Positions 18,421 through 27,872 of a stretch of 64,000 nt of DNA are shown here, piece after piece (within the stretch, counting starts at the first letter, position 1; the number at the start of each line of letters is the position of its first letter). This stretch comes from an uncultured Faecalicatena sp. (GTDB lineage: Bacteria > Bacillota > Clostridia > Lachnospirales > Lachnospiraceae), in the NCBI GenBank assembly GCA_902489075.1, contig CABTYO010000003.1:62001-126000 (forward strand). Reading direction: 5' to 3'. The notes beneath the pieces are model-generated. The model had not been told where the DNA came from. It searched no databases and worked only from the letters and a program-made list of their open reading frames with translations. Position numbers and translations under genes: made by a program.

Positions 18421-18528
18421 ACAGGTTGAGGGACAGACACAGGTTGAGAGACAGACACAGGTTGAAGGGCAGATACAGGTCGAGGGACAGTCACAGGTAG
18501 AGGTATAGATACAGGTTGAAGTACAAGG
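18421..18528 (+). repeat. six tandem 18-bp repeats ending at the RBS of the DUF89 gene
   Basis: Six units of exactly 18 bases (starts 18421, 18439, 18457, 18475, 18493, 18511), each opening with ACAGGT, with divergence rising towards the 3' end. The last unit runs into the AAGGAGGAG of the next gene. Read on the minus strand it gives a Ser-Thr-Cys repeat, but that frame looks like a shadow. Confidence 0.85.
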
Positions 18529-18540
18529 AGGAGAATGCAT

Positions 18541-19428
18541 ATGAAAATCAGTGCAGCCTGCATCCGCTGTATGGTGGACAGGCAGGAGGATCACATAAAG
18601 GATATGCAGGATGAGCATCAAAAATCTGCATACATGAAGGAAATCCTGCGTATTATAGGAAATAGTGACGAGGATGCCACAGCGCCGCTTTTGACGGCAG
18701 AAGTGCAGAAGGCTTATCAGAAATATTTTGGTGAAGCGCCGGACTACAGTGAGATCAAACACTCTTTTAACCAGAAGATGCTGGCAGTGGAGAATGAGAT
18801 CCGCAGGGAAATCCATGAGAATCCCCATCCGCTTCAGTGTGCCCTTTCTTTTGCAAGGACGGGAAATTATATTGATTATGGCGCTATGACAGAGGTGAAG
18901 GATTCTATCCTGGAGGCTCTGGTAAAAGAAGCCGGGCAGAAGAAGGTGGATGAGCAGACTCTTAAGATGTTTACAGAGGAACTTGAAAAGGCCAAAAGCC
19001 TGGTCTATATCACGGATAATTGTGGTGAGATCGTACTGGATAAGCTTTTGATTGAATTGATCCGGGAACTTTACCCGAAGATCTCGGTGACGGCAGTGGT
19101 CAGAGGAGAACCGGTGCTTAACGATGCGACCTATAAGGACGCGGTGGAGACAGGACTCACCGGGATTGTGCCTGTGGTCGGGAATGGGACCGATATTGCG
19201 GGAACCTCCCTCAAACATATCAATGAGGAGACCTCAGAGCTGATCCGTGGTGCCGATGTGATCGTGGCAAAGGGACAGGGGAACTTCGAGACTCTGCATG
19301 GATGCGGGATGAACATTTACTATCTGTTCCTCTGCAAGTGTGACTGGTTCGTAAAGAGATTTCAGATGGAAAAGAATGGGGGGATTTTCGTTCACGAGAG
19401 TATGCTCGGGGCGGAATTTAAGAAGTGA
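18541..19428 (+). CDS. DUF89/ARMT1-like damage-control phosphatase
   Basis: 295 residues; ATG 18541 is preferred over 18535 because the AGGAGGAG site would touch the earlier one. N-terminal CIRCMVDRQ is typical of the AF1104-like branch. The metal-site motif is in VYITDNCGEIVLDKLL, with further conserved parts ADVIVAKGQGNFETL. Members are metal-dependent phosphatases thought to remove damaged sugar phosphates. Its stop overlaps the next start (TGATG). Confidence 0.8.
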   Translation: MKISAACIRCMVDRQEDHIKDMQDEHQKSAYMKEILRIIGNSDEDATAPLLTAEVQKAYQKYFGEAPDYSEIKHSFNQKMLAVENEIRREIHENPHPLQCALSFARTGNYIDYGAMTEVKDSILEALVKEAGQKKVDEQTLKMFTEELEKAKSLVYITDNCGEIVLDKLLIELIRELYPKISVTAVVRGEPVLNDATYKDAVETGLTGIVPVVGNGTDIAGTSLKHINEETSELIRGADVIVAKGQGNFETLHGCGMNIYYLFLCKCDWFVKRFQMEKNGGIFVHESMLGAEFKK

Positions 19429-20291
19429 TGAAGAAAAAATATTTAGGAGTTGTCTATATTGTCATATCCGCTTTCTGTTTTGCAATGATGGCGGTATTTG
19501 TGCGCCTGTCCGGGAATCTGCCATCGATCCAGAAGAGCTTTTTCAGAAATCTGGTGTCCCTCGTTTTTGCATTTGTAATTCTGAAAAAGAATGGGGTATG
19601 GTTCTCAGGAAAAAGGGAGAATATCAAGTATCTGCTGATCCGTTCCGCAGCCGGAACGGTCGGGATTCTGTGTAATTTTTATGCGGTTGACAGGATGGTG
19701 CTTTCGGATGCATCCATGCTGAATAAGATGTCACCGTTTTTTGTTATTATTTTCAGCTTCTTTATCTTGAAAGAAAAGATTAAGCCGCCGCAGATTCTGA
19801 TCGTGGCGGGCGCGTTTCTGGGGAGCCTTCTGATCATTAAGCCGACGGCGGATATCTTTCGTTCTCCGGCAGCGCTTGTGGGACTGGTCGGCGGAATGGC
19901 GGCGGGGCTGGCCTATACGTATGTCAGGCTGCTGGGTGGAAAAGGGGAGAAGGGACCGTTTGTGGTCTTTGCCTTCTCCACATTTTCCTGTGTTGTGACA
20001 CTGCCGTTCTTAATTTTCCAGTTTCATCCGATGAGTGTAATGCAGACACTTTCCCTTCTGATGGCAGGGCTTTGTGCCGCGGGGGGACAGTTTGCAGTGA
20101 CAGCAGCTTATTTCCATGCACCTGCAAGGGAGATTTCCGTATACGATTATTCGCAGATTATTTTCTCGGCGCTTCTTGGATTCTTCATATTCAGGCAGCT
20201 GCCGGATGTGTTAAGCTGGATCGGGTACGGCGTAATCTGTGTCATGGCGGTGCTGATGTTTCTGTATAATAACAGGAAGGAACGGCTGTGA
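19428..20291 (+). CDS. DMT-superfamily transporter (EamA)
   Basis: 287 residues with ten hydrophobic segments arranged as two EamA repeats. The first repeat ends around SPFFVIIFSFFILKEKI, the second around QIIFSALLGFFIFRQLPD. It is probably a metabolite exporter of the inner membrane; substrate unknown. Translationally coupled to the DUF89 gene. Confidence 0.8.
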   Translation: MKKKYLGVVYIVISAFCFAMMAVFVRLSGNLPSIQKSFFRNLVSLVFAFVILKKNGVWFSGKRENIKYLLIRSAAGTVGILCNFYAVDRMVLSDASMLNKMSPFFVIIFSFFILKEKIKPPQILIVAGAFLGSLLIIKPTADIFRSPAALVGLVGGMAAGLAYTYVRLLGGKGEKGPFVVFAFSTFSCVVTLPFLIFQFHPMSVMQTLSLLMAGLCAAGGQFAVTAAYFHAPAREISVYDYSQIIFSALLGFFIFRQLPDVLSWIGYGVICVMAVLMFLYNNRKERL

Positions 20292-20338
20292 GGTTTTTGT
20301 GACATTTTGCTGGTATGCTGTTTCAGGGAGGTGACAAT

Positions 20339-21022
20339 ATGAGAATCTTAGTAGTTGAAGATGACCGCCTTTTGAATACGACACTTTGCTATAACCTGTC
20401 TGCTGCTGGCTATGTGGCAGATTCTGCCCTTTCTCAAAAAGAGGCGGTACAGTTTTTTGAAAGGCAGGAGTACGATCTGATCGTTCTTGATGTGAACCTG
20501 CCGGATGGCAGCGGTTTTGATTTTTGTCGGAAAGTAAAAGAACGAAGGCAGGATATGGCAGTTGTATTTTTGACAGCAAATGACATGGAGAGTGATATGT
20601 TAAAGGGGTATGAACTGGGGGCGGATGATTATGTAACCAAACCATTTCTCATGAGCGTGTTCCAGAAGAAAGTAAAAGCCCTGCTTTCTCGTGTGACCAG
20701 GCAGACGGGCAGTGACTGCTATGACGATGGGAATCTTGTGATCAACTTCTCGGAGATGACCGCGGCAATGGCTGGGAAACCAGTTCTGTTTACCCCCATG
20801 GAATACAGACTTTTAAAGGTAATGACCAGAAATCCGAAAATAGTTCTGACCAGACAGGTGCTGTTGGAGAAATTATGGGATATTGATGAAAACTTTGTGG
20901 ACGAGCATGCACTTACAGCGGCGGTCAGCCGGGTACGCAGTAAGATTGAGACAAAAAAGTATTGTTATATCAAGACAGTTTACGGCATGGGCTACATGTG
21001 GATCGGAGGAGCAGACAGATGA
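20339..21022 (+). CDS. OmpR-family response regulator
   Basis: 227 residues from ATG 20339, behind AGGGAGGTGA; the upstream ATG at 20315 has no site. Receiver domain with VVEDDRL and the phospho-acceptor Asp in LIVLDVNLPDG, then an OmpR winged helix (~130-225). Four-base overlap with the kinase gene. Expected to control the adjacent ABC genes. Confidence 0.88.
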   Translation: MRILVVEDDRLLNTTLCYNLSAAGYVADSALSQKEAVQFFERQEYDLIVLDVNLPDGSGFDFCRKVKERRQDMAVVFLTANDMESDMLKGYELGADDYVTKPFLMSVFQKKVKALLSRVTRQTGSDCYDDGNLVINFSEMTAAMAGKPVLFTPMEYRLLKVMTRNPKIVLTRQVLLEKLWDIDENFVDEHALTAAVSRVRSKIETKKYCYIKTVYGMGYMWIGGADR

Positions 21023-22047
21023 CAGCAGAAAAGCTATCCATCAACAAGGTGTGTGTATTGATGGGGAGCATACTTACGGTAATTTCAATCGGTATGGTGT
21101 TCCTGATCTATTTCCTGACAGAAAGCAGGACCGCGATGTTCAGTGTACTGGTCTATCTGGCAGTTGTTCTGCTGGGAACATTCGGGTTCCTCTTATTTGT
21201 ACGCAGAAAACTGACCCTGTTTTCCGATCTGCTATGCCGGGTTCTGGACAGTATGATGTCATCCGATGAGGAACTTTTACAGCCTGTTGATGATGAGAGC
21301 CTCTTTTATAAAGTTCATCACCGCCTGGACCGGCTCTATGAAGTGCTCAAGGAAAGTAAGAACAGTGTGGCAAAGGAGCGGGCGGACCTTAAGGAACTGA
21401 TTTCAGATATTTCCCATCAGGTAAAAACGCCTGTTGCAAACCTTAAAATGCTGGATGCAACGCTGCTGGAGCAATCTGTTCCACCCGAAAAACAGAAAGA
21501 GTTTCTTCTGGCAATGGAAAGCCAGCTGGATAAACTGGATTTTCTAATGCAGGCAATGGTTAAGACTTCCCGACTGGAAACCGGAATGATTTCCCTGGAA
21601 AAGAGAATACAGCCAGTCTATGATACCCTCGCCTCTGCGCTGGGCGGCATCCTTTTGAATGCCGAGAAGAAACAGATTACGGTCACGGTAAACTGTCCTG
21701 AGACTCTTGCTGTTTCCCATGACCGTAAATGGACGGGGGAGGCACTGTTTAATATTCTGGATAACGCAGTAAAGTATACACCTGTGGGCGGAAAAATCGG
21801 AGTAACAGTGTCCTGCCTGGAAATGTATGTAAAGATTGCAGTAGCCGATACCGGCAGAGGAATCCCGGAACAGCATCAGGGAACCATTTTTAAACGGTTC
21901 TACCGGGAAGAGGATGTGCATGATGTGGAAGGCATCGGCATTGGCCTGTATCTGGCCCGCGAGATTATTACCATGCAGGGCGGGTACATCAGGGTGGATT
22001 CGGAGATTGGATGTGGTTCTACTTTTTCAGTTTTTCTTTTAAGATGA
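21019..22047 (+). CDS. intramembrane-sensing histidine kinase
   Basis: 342 residues. Two membrane helices (about 10-32 and 39-61) are joined by an outer loop of only about six to eight residues, so it cannot hold a sensor domain. The H-box is ISDISHQVKTPVANL; the ATPase domain carries N, G1 (DTGRGIP) and G2 (GIGIGLYLA) boxes. Kinases with this layout (BceS-like) take their signal from a partner ABC transporter, here the next two genes. Confidence 0.85.
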   Translation: MTAEKLSINKVCVLMGSILTVISIGMVFLIYFLTESRTAMFSVLVYLAVVLLGTFGFLLFVRRKLTLFSDLLCRVLDSMMSSDEELLQPVDDESLFYKVHHRLDRLYEVLKESKNSVAKERADLKELISDISHQVKTPVANLKMLDATLLEQSVPPEKQKEFLLAMESQLDKLDFLMQAMVKTSRLETGMISLEKRIQPVYDTLASALGGILLNAEKKQITVTVNCPETLAVSHDRKWTGEALFNILDNAVKYTPVGGKIGVTVSCLEMYVKIAVADTGRGIPEQHQGTIFKRFYREEDVHDVEGIGIGLYLAREIITMQGGYIRVDSEIGCGSTFSVFLLR

Positions 22048-22058
22048 GAAAAAAGTGT

Positions 22059-22120
22059 AAAATGTCACAGCATTGAGAAGTTTTTGGTGAAAACTTCTTT
22101 TGTGCTGTGACATTTTTGTG
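22059..22120 (+). terminator. strong hairpin between kinase and ABC genes
   Basis: A perfect 14-bp outer stem (22059-22072 with 22103-22116) and a perfect 9-bp inner stem (22076-22084 with 22090-22098) end in a T-rich tail. It probably separates the regulator pair from the transporter genes. The 3' arm carries TGTGACATTTT, also found upstream of the response regulator (about 20299), so it may double as a binding site. Confidence 0.7.
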
Positions 22121-22169
22121 AGAATTGGAAGATATGATAAAACCATCAGAGGAAAGGATGGTGTAATAT

Positions 22170-22847
22170 ATGAGTATTCTCAAGGTGACAGATTTGAAAA
22201 AATATTATGGTACAAAACCGAATATCACAAAGGCGTTGGATGGTGTCTCACTCTCCATTGAACAGGGGGAGTTTGCAGCGGTTGTCGGCACATCGGGGAG
22301 TGGAAAGTCCACACTGCTGAATATGATGGGGGGACTGGATGTGCCATCGTCTGGCAGTGTTGTTGTCAAAGGGAAGGAACTTTCAAAGCTGAATGATGAG
22401 CAGCTTACGATTTTTCGCAGGAGGAATATTGGATTTGTCTTCCAGAATTATAATCTGGTGCCGGTTTTAAATGTCTATGAGAATATGGTGCTGTCTGTGG
22501 AACTGGATGGTGATACAGTAGATAAGAAATTTATGAAAGAAGTGGTGCATATGCTGGGGCTAAGTGACAAGCTCCATAATATGCCCAATAATCTCTCCGG
22601 CGGGCAACAGCAGCGTGTGGCCATTGCCCGTGCACTAATTGCAAAACCAGCCATCGTTCTTGCCGATGAACCGACAGGCAACTTGGACAGCCGTACAAGC
22701 AGTGATGTTTTAGGCCTCTTAAAAGAAACCAGCCGGCGGTTTGACCAGACGATTGTGATGATTACCCATAACAATGAGATCGCTCAGCTCGCAGACCGCA
22801 TCATCCGTATCGAGGATGGGAAAATCGTGGAACAGGGGGTGGGATGA
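22170..22847 (+). CDS. ABC transporter ATPase, LolD/MacB/SalX type
   Basis: 225 residues, full set of motifs: Walker A GTSGSGKST, Q-loop, signature LSGGQQQR, Walker B IVLADEPTGNLDSR, H-loop MITHNNE. It pairs with the FtsX-type permease that follows with a four-base overlap. Likely role: peptide or antibiotic resistance or sensing together with the upstream two-component system. Confidence 0.9.
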   Translation: MSILKVTDLKKYYGTKPNITKALDGVSLSIEQGEFAAVVGTSGSGKSTLLNMMGGLDVPSSGSVVVKGKELSKLNDEQLTIFRRRNIGFVFQNYNLVPVLNVYENMVLSVELDGDTVDKKFMKEVVHMLGLSDKLHNMPNNLSGGQQQRVAIARALIAKPAIVLADEPTGNLDSRTSSDVLGLLKETSRRFDQTIVMITHNNEIAQLADRIIRIEDGKIVEQGVG

Positions 22848-25375
22848 TGAATGACATTTTATTTGGAAATAACAATAGTCATTCTCTGAAGCGTCTGGCA
22901 AAGCGTTCGTTGAAATCCAGAAAGAATTCCATTGCCGTACTGGCTATTATGCTTGCCACGCTGCTTTTTACCAGTTTATTTACGATAGCGGCCAGCCTGC
23001 AGGCATCTATGCAGGACGCTAATATGCGGACAATCGGAACATCAGCTCATATGGGAGTGAAGCACATTACCAGGGATGAGTATGAGGAACTGCGCACCGA
23101 CGAAGGAATTCAGGATTCCGGGTATTCTGTTATCTATGGAAACGCAGCAGGTGAAGCTTTTGCCAAGACTCCTGCAGAAGTACGCTGGGGAGATGAAAAT
23201 TATGCAAGATGGACATTCAATTTTCCGGATACCGGCAGGCTGCCGGAGAAGGAAAAAGAAATTGCTACAAGCAGGATTGTGCTTAAAGCAATGGGGGTGC
23301 CGGAAAAAATTGGAACAAAGATCGAACTGACCTATGTAACGGATACAAATCAGGTCACAGACACATTTACTTTGTGCGGTATTTGGGAGGGTGATTTCGT
23401 TTCCTACAGGCAGACGATTTTCCTTTCAGATGCCTATACACAGAAAATGATTCCGGAAGTAAGAGGGACTTCTGACGGAACTGTAACGAAATCCACGGGA
23501 TATATCGACAGTATTTATATGCTGCCTTCGGCATGGAATATAGAGAAACAGGCAGCGAAAATAGCAGACCGGCATGGAGTGACTGACAGGGTGAATGTGA
23601 ATACGGCATATGAGACAGCTGAAATCAGTCCCTCAACGGTTTTGCCGGTGCTGGCAGGGGCTGCACTGATTTTTATTGCAGGATATTTGCTGATTTATAA
23701 TGTTTTTTACATTTCGATTGCACAGGACATTCAGTTTTATGGAATGTTAAAAACTTTAGGCACTACTTCAAGGCAGATCCGAAAAATTGTATATAAAAAG
23801 GCGGAATATCTGTCTCTGATCGGTATTCCATCAGGAATGGCACTGGGATGGCCTGTGGGGCGCGTATTGATTCCATCTATTATAGGAATTCTTGGTGAAA
23901 ATATGAGGGTGGTCACAACAGTCAATCCGGTTATTTTTCTTGGGGCAGTTATTTTTGCGGTTTTTACGGTGTTTATGAGCTGCATTAAACCAGCGAAAAT
24001 GGCCGCGAAGGTTTCACCTGTTGAAGCACTGCGTTATGTGGAACAGAAAGAGAGTGGGAAAGGGCGGTCAGGAAGAAGGACGAAGCCGGGGCAGCATATC
24101 AGTCCAGCTATGCTGGCATTAAAGAATCTTGGGAGAAATAAGAAAAAGGTCATGATTGTTACCTTGTCGTTTGCATTGAGCCTTGTTCTGCTTAACAGTG
24201 TGTATACTTATGTCCATTCTTTTGACTTTGATAAGTTTGTATCAAATTTCAGCCTGACAGATTTTACAGTTTCGGATGCTTCCATTATCAATAGCAGCAG
24301 CCCGTTTAACACTGCAAATGTAAGTCGGGAATTTGTCTGGCAGGCAGAAGAGTTGGAAGGACTGGAAAACATAGGGGAAATTTATCTGAAGGCATCAGTA
24401 CAGCCGTTGGATGATACAATAGTGGCGAAATTGAAAGAACTGTCAAAACAGTCACAGGCTGTAGCGGATGATTATGCAAATTATGCTGTGCGGAAGGATC
24501 ATGGCGTAAATATCTATGGATTTGATGATTGGCCGGAAGAATATCTGGAACCGGTGGAGGGCAGTCTGAGCACAGAAGAATGGCATTCCGGCAGCGGAAT
24601 CTATGTTACACCAATGCGTATGGTGGGGGATGGAACGTTATCCCTGTACCAGCCAGGGGACGAGGTTGAACTTTTGTGCGGCGATGGCGAAAACAGGACC
24701 TATACGGTGCTGGCTGTTGTAGATGTGCCTGAGGCCTTTCGTACACCACTTAGCATTGACATGGGGGTAGAGTTTATTCTGCCGACGCAGAAATTCTATC
24801 AGGTAGCTGGTTCTACGGACTACCTTCCGATGAAAACAGTTTTTAATGTAGACAGAGAACAGATCGATTCTGCAGAGAGCTGGGTAAAAAATTATACGAC
24901 CAATATAGACAGCAGCCTGGATTATTATTCTAAAGTTACCTTGCGGCAGTCGTTTCAGAGCATGATTAACATGTATAGCCTGGTAGGGGGGAGCCTCTGT
25001 GTGATTCTTGCGCTGATAGGTATTTTAAACTTTATAAATTCCATGACAACTTCGATTCTTTCTCGGCATAAAGAGATTGCAATGCTTCAGTCAGTGGGAA
25101 TGACTGGGAAACAGGTCAAAGAAATGCTGATTTTAGAAGGATTAGGATATTCGATTTTGGGGATGCTGTGCTCACTGGTACTTTCTGTCTTAGCAAGCGT
25201 AACAGTAGTCCGGATGATGGGGGCTGAACTAACATATTTCACATGGAAGTTTACGCTGACACCGGTTTTGCTGTGTATTGTTCCGCTTATTATGATTACA
25301 GGTTTTGTCCCATTTTTGTGCTATAGACAGATGTCACAAAAAACAGTAGTCGAGCGGCTACGGTTAGTGGAATAG
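22844..25375 (+). CDS. FtsX/MacB-type ABC permease
   Basis: 843 residues. One N-terminal helix, an outer domain (~45-265), three helices, then a second half with the same plan (helix ~430, outer domain ~460-690, three helices to the end). That gives eight helices and two FtsX domains, a duplicated MacB-like layout rather than the ten-helix BceB plan. ATG at 22844 or 22847. No membrane-fusion partner is adjacent. Confidence 0.85.
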   Translation: MMNDILFGNNNSHSLKRLAKRSLKSRKNSIAVLAIMLATLLFTSLFTIAASLQASMQDANMRTIGTSAHMGVKHITRDEYEELRTDEGIQDSGYSVIYGNAAGEAFAKTPAEVRWGDENYARWTFNFPDTGRLPEKEKEIATSRIVLKAMGVPEKIGTKIELTYVTDTNQVTDTFTLCGIWEGDFVSYRQTIFLSDAYTQKMIPEVRGTSDGTVTKSTGYIDSIYMLPSAWNIEKQAAKIADRHGVTDRVNVNTAYETAEISPSTVLPVLAGAALIFIAGYLLIYNVFYISIAQDIQFYGMLKTLGTTSRQIRKIVYKKAEYLSLIGIPSGMALGWPVGRVLIPSIIGILGENMRVVTTVNPVIFLGAVIFAVFTVFMSCIKPAKMAAKVSPVEALRYVEQKESGKGRSGRRTKPGQHISPAMLALKNLGRNKKKVMIVTLSFALSLVLLNSVYTYVHSFDFDKFVSNFSLTDFTVSDASIINSSSPFNTANVSREFVWQAEELEGLENIGEIYLKASVQPLDDTIVAKLKELSKQSQAVADDYANYAVRKDHGVNIYGFDDWPEEYLEPVEGSLSTEEWHSGSGIYVTPMRMVGDGTLSLYQPGDEVELLCGDGENRTYTVLAVVDVPEAFRTPLSIDMGVEFILPTQKFYQVAGSTDYLPMKTVFNVDREQIDSAESWVKNYTTNIDSSLDYYSKVTLRQSFQSMINMYSLVGGSLCVILALIGILNFINSMTTSILSRHKEIAMLQSVGMTGKQVKEMLILEGLGYSILGMLCSLVLSVLASVTVVRMMGAELTYFTWKFTLTPVLLCIVPLIMITGFVPFLCYRQMSQKTVVERLRLVE

Positions 25376-25459
25376 TAAAATGATGGGATTTGGACAGTGC
25401 GGAAGTATAGTCTGATTGACATAGTTATACCAAAAGATAGAGGAACTATTGTCCGTATC

Positions 25460-25487
25460 TTGACTTTTCGCAATTGGATAGTATAAT
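25460..25487 (+). promoter_or_regulatory. promoter in the decayed region
   Basis: TTGACT (25460-25465) and TATAAT (25482-25487), spacer 16. It faces a short ORF and a truncated acetyltransferase, so its original target is probably lost. Confidence 0.55.
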
Positions 25488-25543
25488 TTAAACATACGTT
25501 GCAGAATGAATGCTTTAGTGTCCTGATAGGGAAAGTCATATAT

Positions 25544-25648
25544 ATGCCGTGGAAAGCAAGGGTTTCAAAGGATGAAAGAGTGGGCACGGCAGTGAAAAAA
25601 GTGTATACCGAATATATAAAAGAGGCTGGAACAGAAATCCATATTTAG
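25544..25648 (+). pseudogene. 34-residue ORF, likely gene remnant
   Basis: Open from ATG 25544 to TAG, basic and charged, with no clear ribosome-binding site. It lies between the promoter at 25460 and the truncated GNAT fragment. I do not recognise it; a leftover end of a deleted gene is the simplest reading. Confidence 0.3.
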
Positions 25649-25679
25649 AGGAGTAGGAACAGAGTACATACTCTTTGCT

Positions 25680-25979
25680 ATGGAAAAACCGAAACTGTTC
25701 CAGCTTCTTTTTTATGGAAGAGCAGTAAAAGAGGGTGAAATTGTTTCAGGTGCTTCATCCTATACAAGATATCATGAAGGCATAGAAATCGAAGTAGATA
25801 CAAGAAGTGATGAGAGACGAAAACATCTTGCCACTGCATGCTGTGCAAAACTGATACTGGAATGTCTTGATCGGGAAATGTATCCAAGCTGGGATGCACA
25901 AAATCTTTGTTCAGTACATCTGGCAGAAAAACTAGGATATGAACTATCACATGAATATATTGCTTACGAAGTAAATTGA
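25680..25979 (+). pseudogene. 5'-truncated GNAT-family acetyltransferase
   Basis: The last ~80 residues match the C-terminal half of a GNAT acetyltransferase: GEIVSGASSYTRYHEGIEIE, then the acetyl-CoA loop region DERRKHLATACCAKLI and the closing HLAEKLGYELSHEY. The N-terminal half of the fold is missing and the first ~18 residues look foreign, so this is a fragment. Confidence 0.7.
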
Positions 25980-26048
25980 AGTTATCAGATCATGGTTTAA
26001 TGAACTGAATAAAAGTTAGAATTTGAAGTTGCAGAGGAGAAGGTCTTT

Positions 26049-26423
26049 ATGAAGAAAAAGGAAAACATGGAAAACTCAAAATCAGGGAATATGATTGCAT
26101 ACTGTGGGCTGGATTGTGAAAAATGTGATGCATATCTTGCAACAATCAATGACGACCAGGCGTTACGTGATAAGACTGCAAAGCTATGGTCTGAGTTAAA
26201 TAATGCTCCCATTCTGCCCGAACATATCAATTGTGAAGGGTGTCGTGTCGATGGGATTAAAACTGTATTCTGTGATAGTCTTTGTGGCATCCGCCAGTGT
26301 GCGTTGAAAAAGGGGGTGGCGACATGTGGTGACTGCCTTGACCTGGAAAAATGTCAGACTATTAAACCGATTATCTCAGGCAATCCAGATGCTCTGAAAA
26401 ATCTGAAGGGACAGGCTACATAG
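26049..26423 (+). CDS. DUF3795 cysteine-rich protein
   Basis: 124 residues with AGGAGAAGG ahead of the ATG. Ten or more cysteines in pairs (YCGLDCEKCDAYLA, NCEGCRVDG, CDSLCGIRQC, CGDCLDLEKC) give the DUF3795 pattern, which suggests zinc or Fe-S binding. No function is established. It appears intact inside an otherwise decaying patch. Confidence 0.75.
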   Translation: MKKKENMENSKSGNMIAYCGLDCEKCDAYLATINDDQALRDKTAKLWSELNNAPILPEHINCEGCRVDGIKTVFCDSLCGIRQCALKKGVATCGDCLDLEKCQTIKPIISGNPDALKNLKGQAT

Positions 26424-26479
26424 TATGAAATTTTTTGATTTTGGAGTTGAAAGATTTGCATTTGTATGGAGGTGCGCCA

Positions 26480-27127
26480 ATGAAAATAGAAATAGGAAAA
26501 GAGTTCCCGAAGTATTTTAAATCCTCATACCCAGAGGAATTTGAATTATTTTCTCACTTTGAGACGACAGCAGGCATACCATCCGTTTTGTTTGCAATTA
26601 CCACATGGAAAGAAAATGGCAAACCAAATGTTTGTTTTCATTCGTGGAGCTGCTTTCATGGAGATAAAACTGCTTTCTTTGCTGTTATGGGAAACTTGTA
26701 CCAGCACACACATACTTATGCCAATATCCAACGGGAAAAATGTTTCTGTATTAATTTTCTCCCAATAAGTTATTATGACAAATTAATAGATACAATAAAT
26801 CAAAATGACTATGATACAGATGAATTTGAAGTGGGAAATTTCACACTTTCTATGGCAAATGTTATTCATGCGCCAATCATTCAAGAGGCTTTTATCAACA
26901 TGGAATGTACTTTGAAAGAAGTACAGGATTTAAGCGGTGCGGGAATAACAGCTATGATTGTTGGGCAGGTACAGCATATTTCTGTTGATGAAAAATATGC
27001 ACAGGGATATGAACAGAGATACGGAAAAGAGGGATTTATGATGTTAATACCAGCACCCCAGGATCTCACTACCGGCGAGCCAAATCAATCTGCGATTGCT
27101 ACTGTAAATATTGAAAAGTATGATTGA
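26480..27127 (+). CDS. flavin reductase-like (FMN-binding split barrel) protein
   Basis: 215 residues from ATG 26480 with GGAGGTG ahead. The FMN-binding region shows TAGIPSVLFAITTWKENG and NVCFHSWSCFHGDKTAFFAV, typical of the flavoredoxin/flavin-reductase-like family. It probably binds FMN and moves electrons in the cytoplasm. Follows DUF3795 by 56 bases, so the two may be co-transcribed. Confidence 0.7.
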   Translation: MKIEIGKEFPKYFKSSYPEEFELFSHFETTAGIPSVLFAITTWKENGKPNVCFHSWSCFHGDKTAFFAVMGNLYQHTHTYANIQREKCFCINFLPISYYDKLIDTINQNDYDTDEFEVGNFTLSMANVIHAPIIQEAFINMECTLKEVQDLSGAGITAMIVGQVQHISVDEKYAQGYEQRYGKEGFMMLIPAPQDLTTGEPNQSAIATVNIEKYD

Positions 27128-27160
27128 TAAATTACAGTTTACCGAACTGAACAAATTAAG

Positions 27161-27819
27161 TCATCATTTTCTCCATAGAAATCTATGAGGCAGTTCTGAC
27201 CACTTATGATTGCACAAAAATCACGGAAATCAATGCACCGAATGGGGCTGTCCCAATTTATAAATTCAGCTATGAAGGAAAGGAGATTGCCTTTTATCTA
27301 TCTGCAATCGGAGCGACAGGGACATCTGAGTATTGTATTGAGGCAAACTGGCTGACTGGTGCTGAGAAGTTTATCATGTTCGGCTCGGCAGGAAGTCTCA
27401 ATAAAGAAAAAACTCAAGGTAAATTTGTTGTTCCGACAGAAGCCTACAGAGACGAAGGGATTTCTTATCATTATGCGCCGCCATATGATTACATTGAGAT
27501 TAAAAATCACGAAAAGATAGCGGCTATTTTTGAGGAGCTGCATCTCCCTTATGTTAAAGGAAGGGTGTGGACTACAGATGCCTTTTTACGTGAAACAGCG
27601 GGACAGGTTACTATGCGACAGAAAGAAGGCTGTATTGCGGTGGAAATGGAACTGGCAGGTGTACAGTCCGTTTGTGATTACTACGGCTTTTATTTATATG
27701 ATTTTCTTGTAACCGGGGATGTATTATCGGAAGAGAAGTACGAGGTGGCAGGTTTCAATGATGCCAATCACAATTTGGATAAATTCTATATTGCTTTGGA
27801 GATTGCAAAACGAATTTAA
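27161..27819 (+). pseudogene. 5'-truncated nucleoside phosphorylase
   Basis: The frame is open from about 27161, but the first usable start is ATG 27376, in the middle of the fold. Similarity to the uridine/purine nucleoside phosphorylase family begins upstream of that ATG (the ..IYKFSYEGKEIAFYLS.. part) and continues to the end (GSAGSLNKE, GCIAVEMELAGVQSV). About 50-60 N-terminal residues and the start signal are missing, so it is a remnant unless an unseen start is used. Confidence 0.7.
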
Positions 27820-27872
27820 GCAGTAATATAACATGGGCAAAGAAAAGAGAAGAAAATTAGATTTAATATTAT

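Noticed and set aside
18421..18528. CRISPR-like array
   Set aside because: Units are contiguous with no spacers and no cas genes are in the window.
18112..19218. Long minus-strand ORF with Ser-Thr-Cys repeats
   Set aside because: Antisense to the DUF89 gene and the 18-bp array; the repeat peptide is a by-product of the 18-bp period, with no RBS.
22844..25375. BceB permease
   Set aside because: Topology is eight helices with two outer domains, not ten helices with one.
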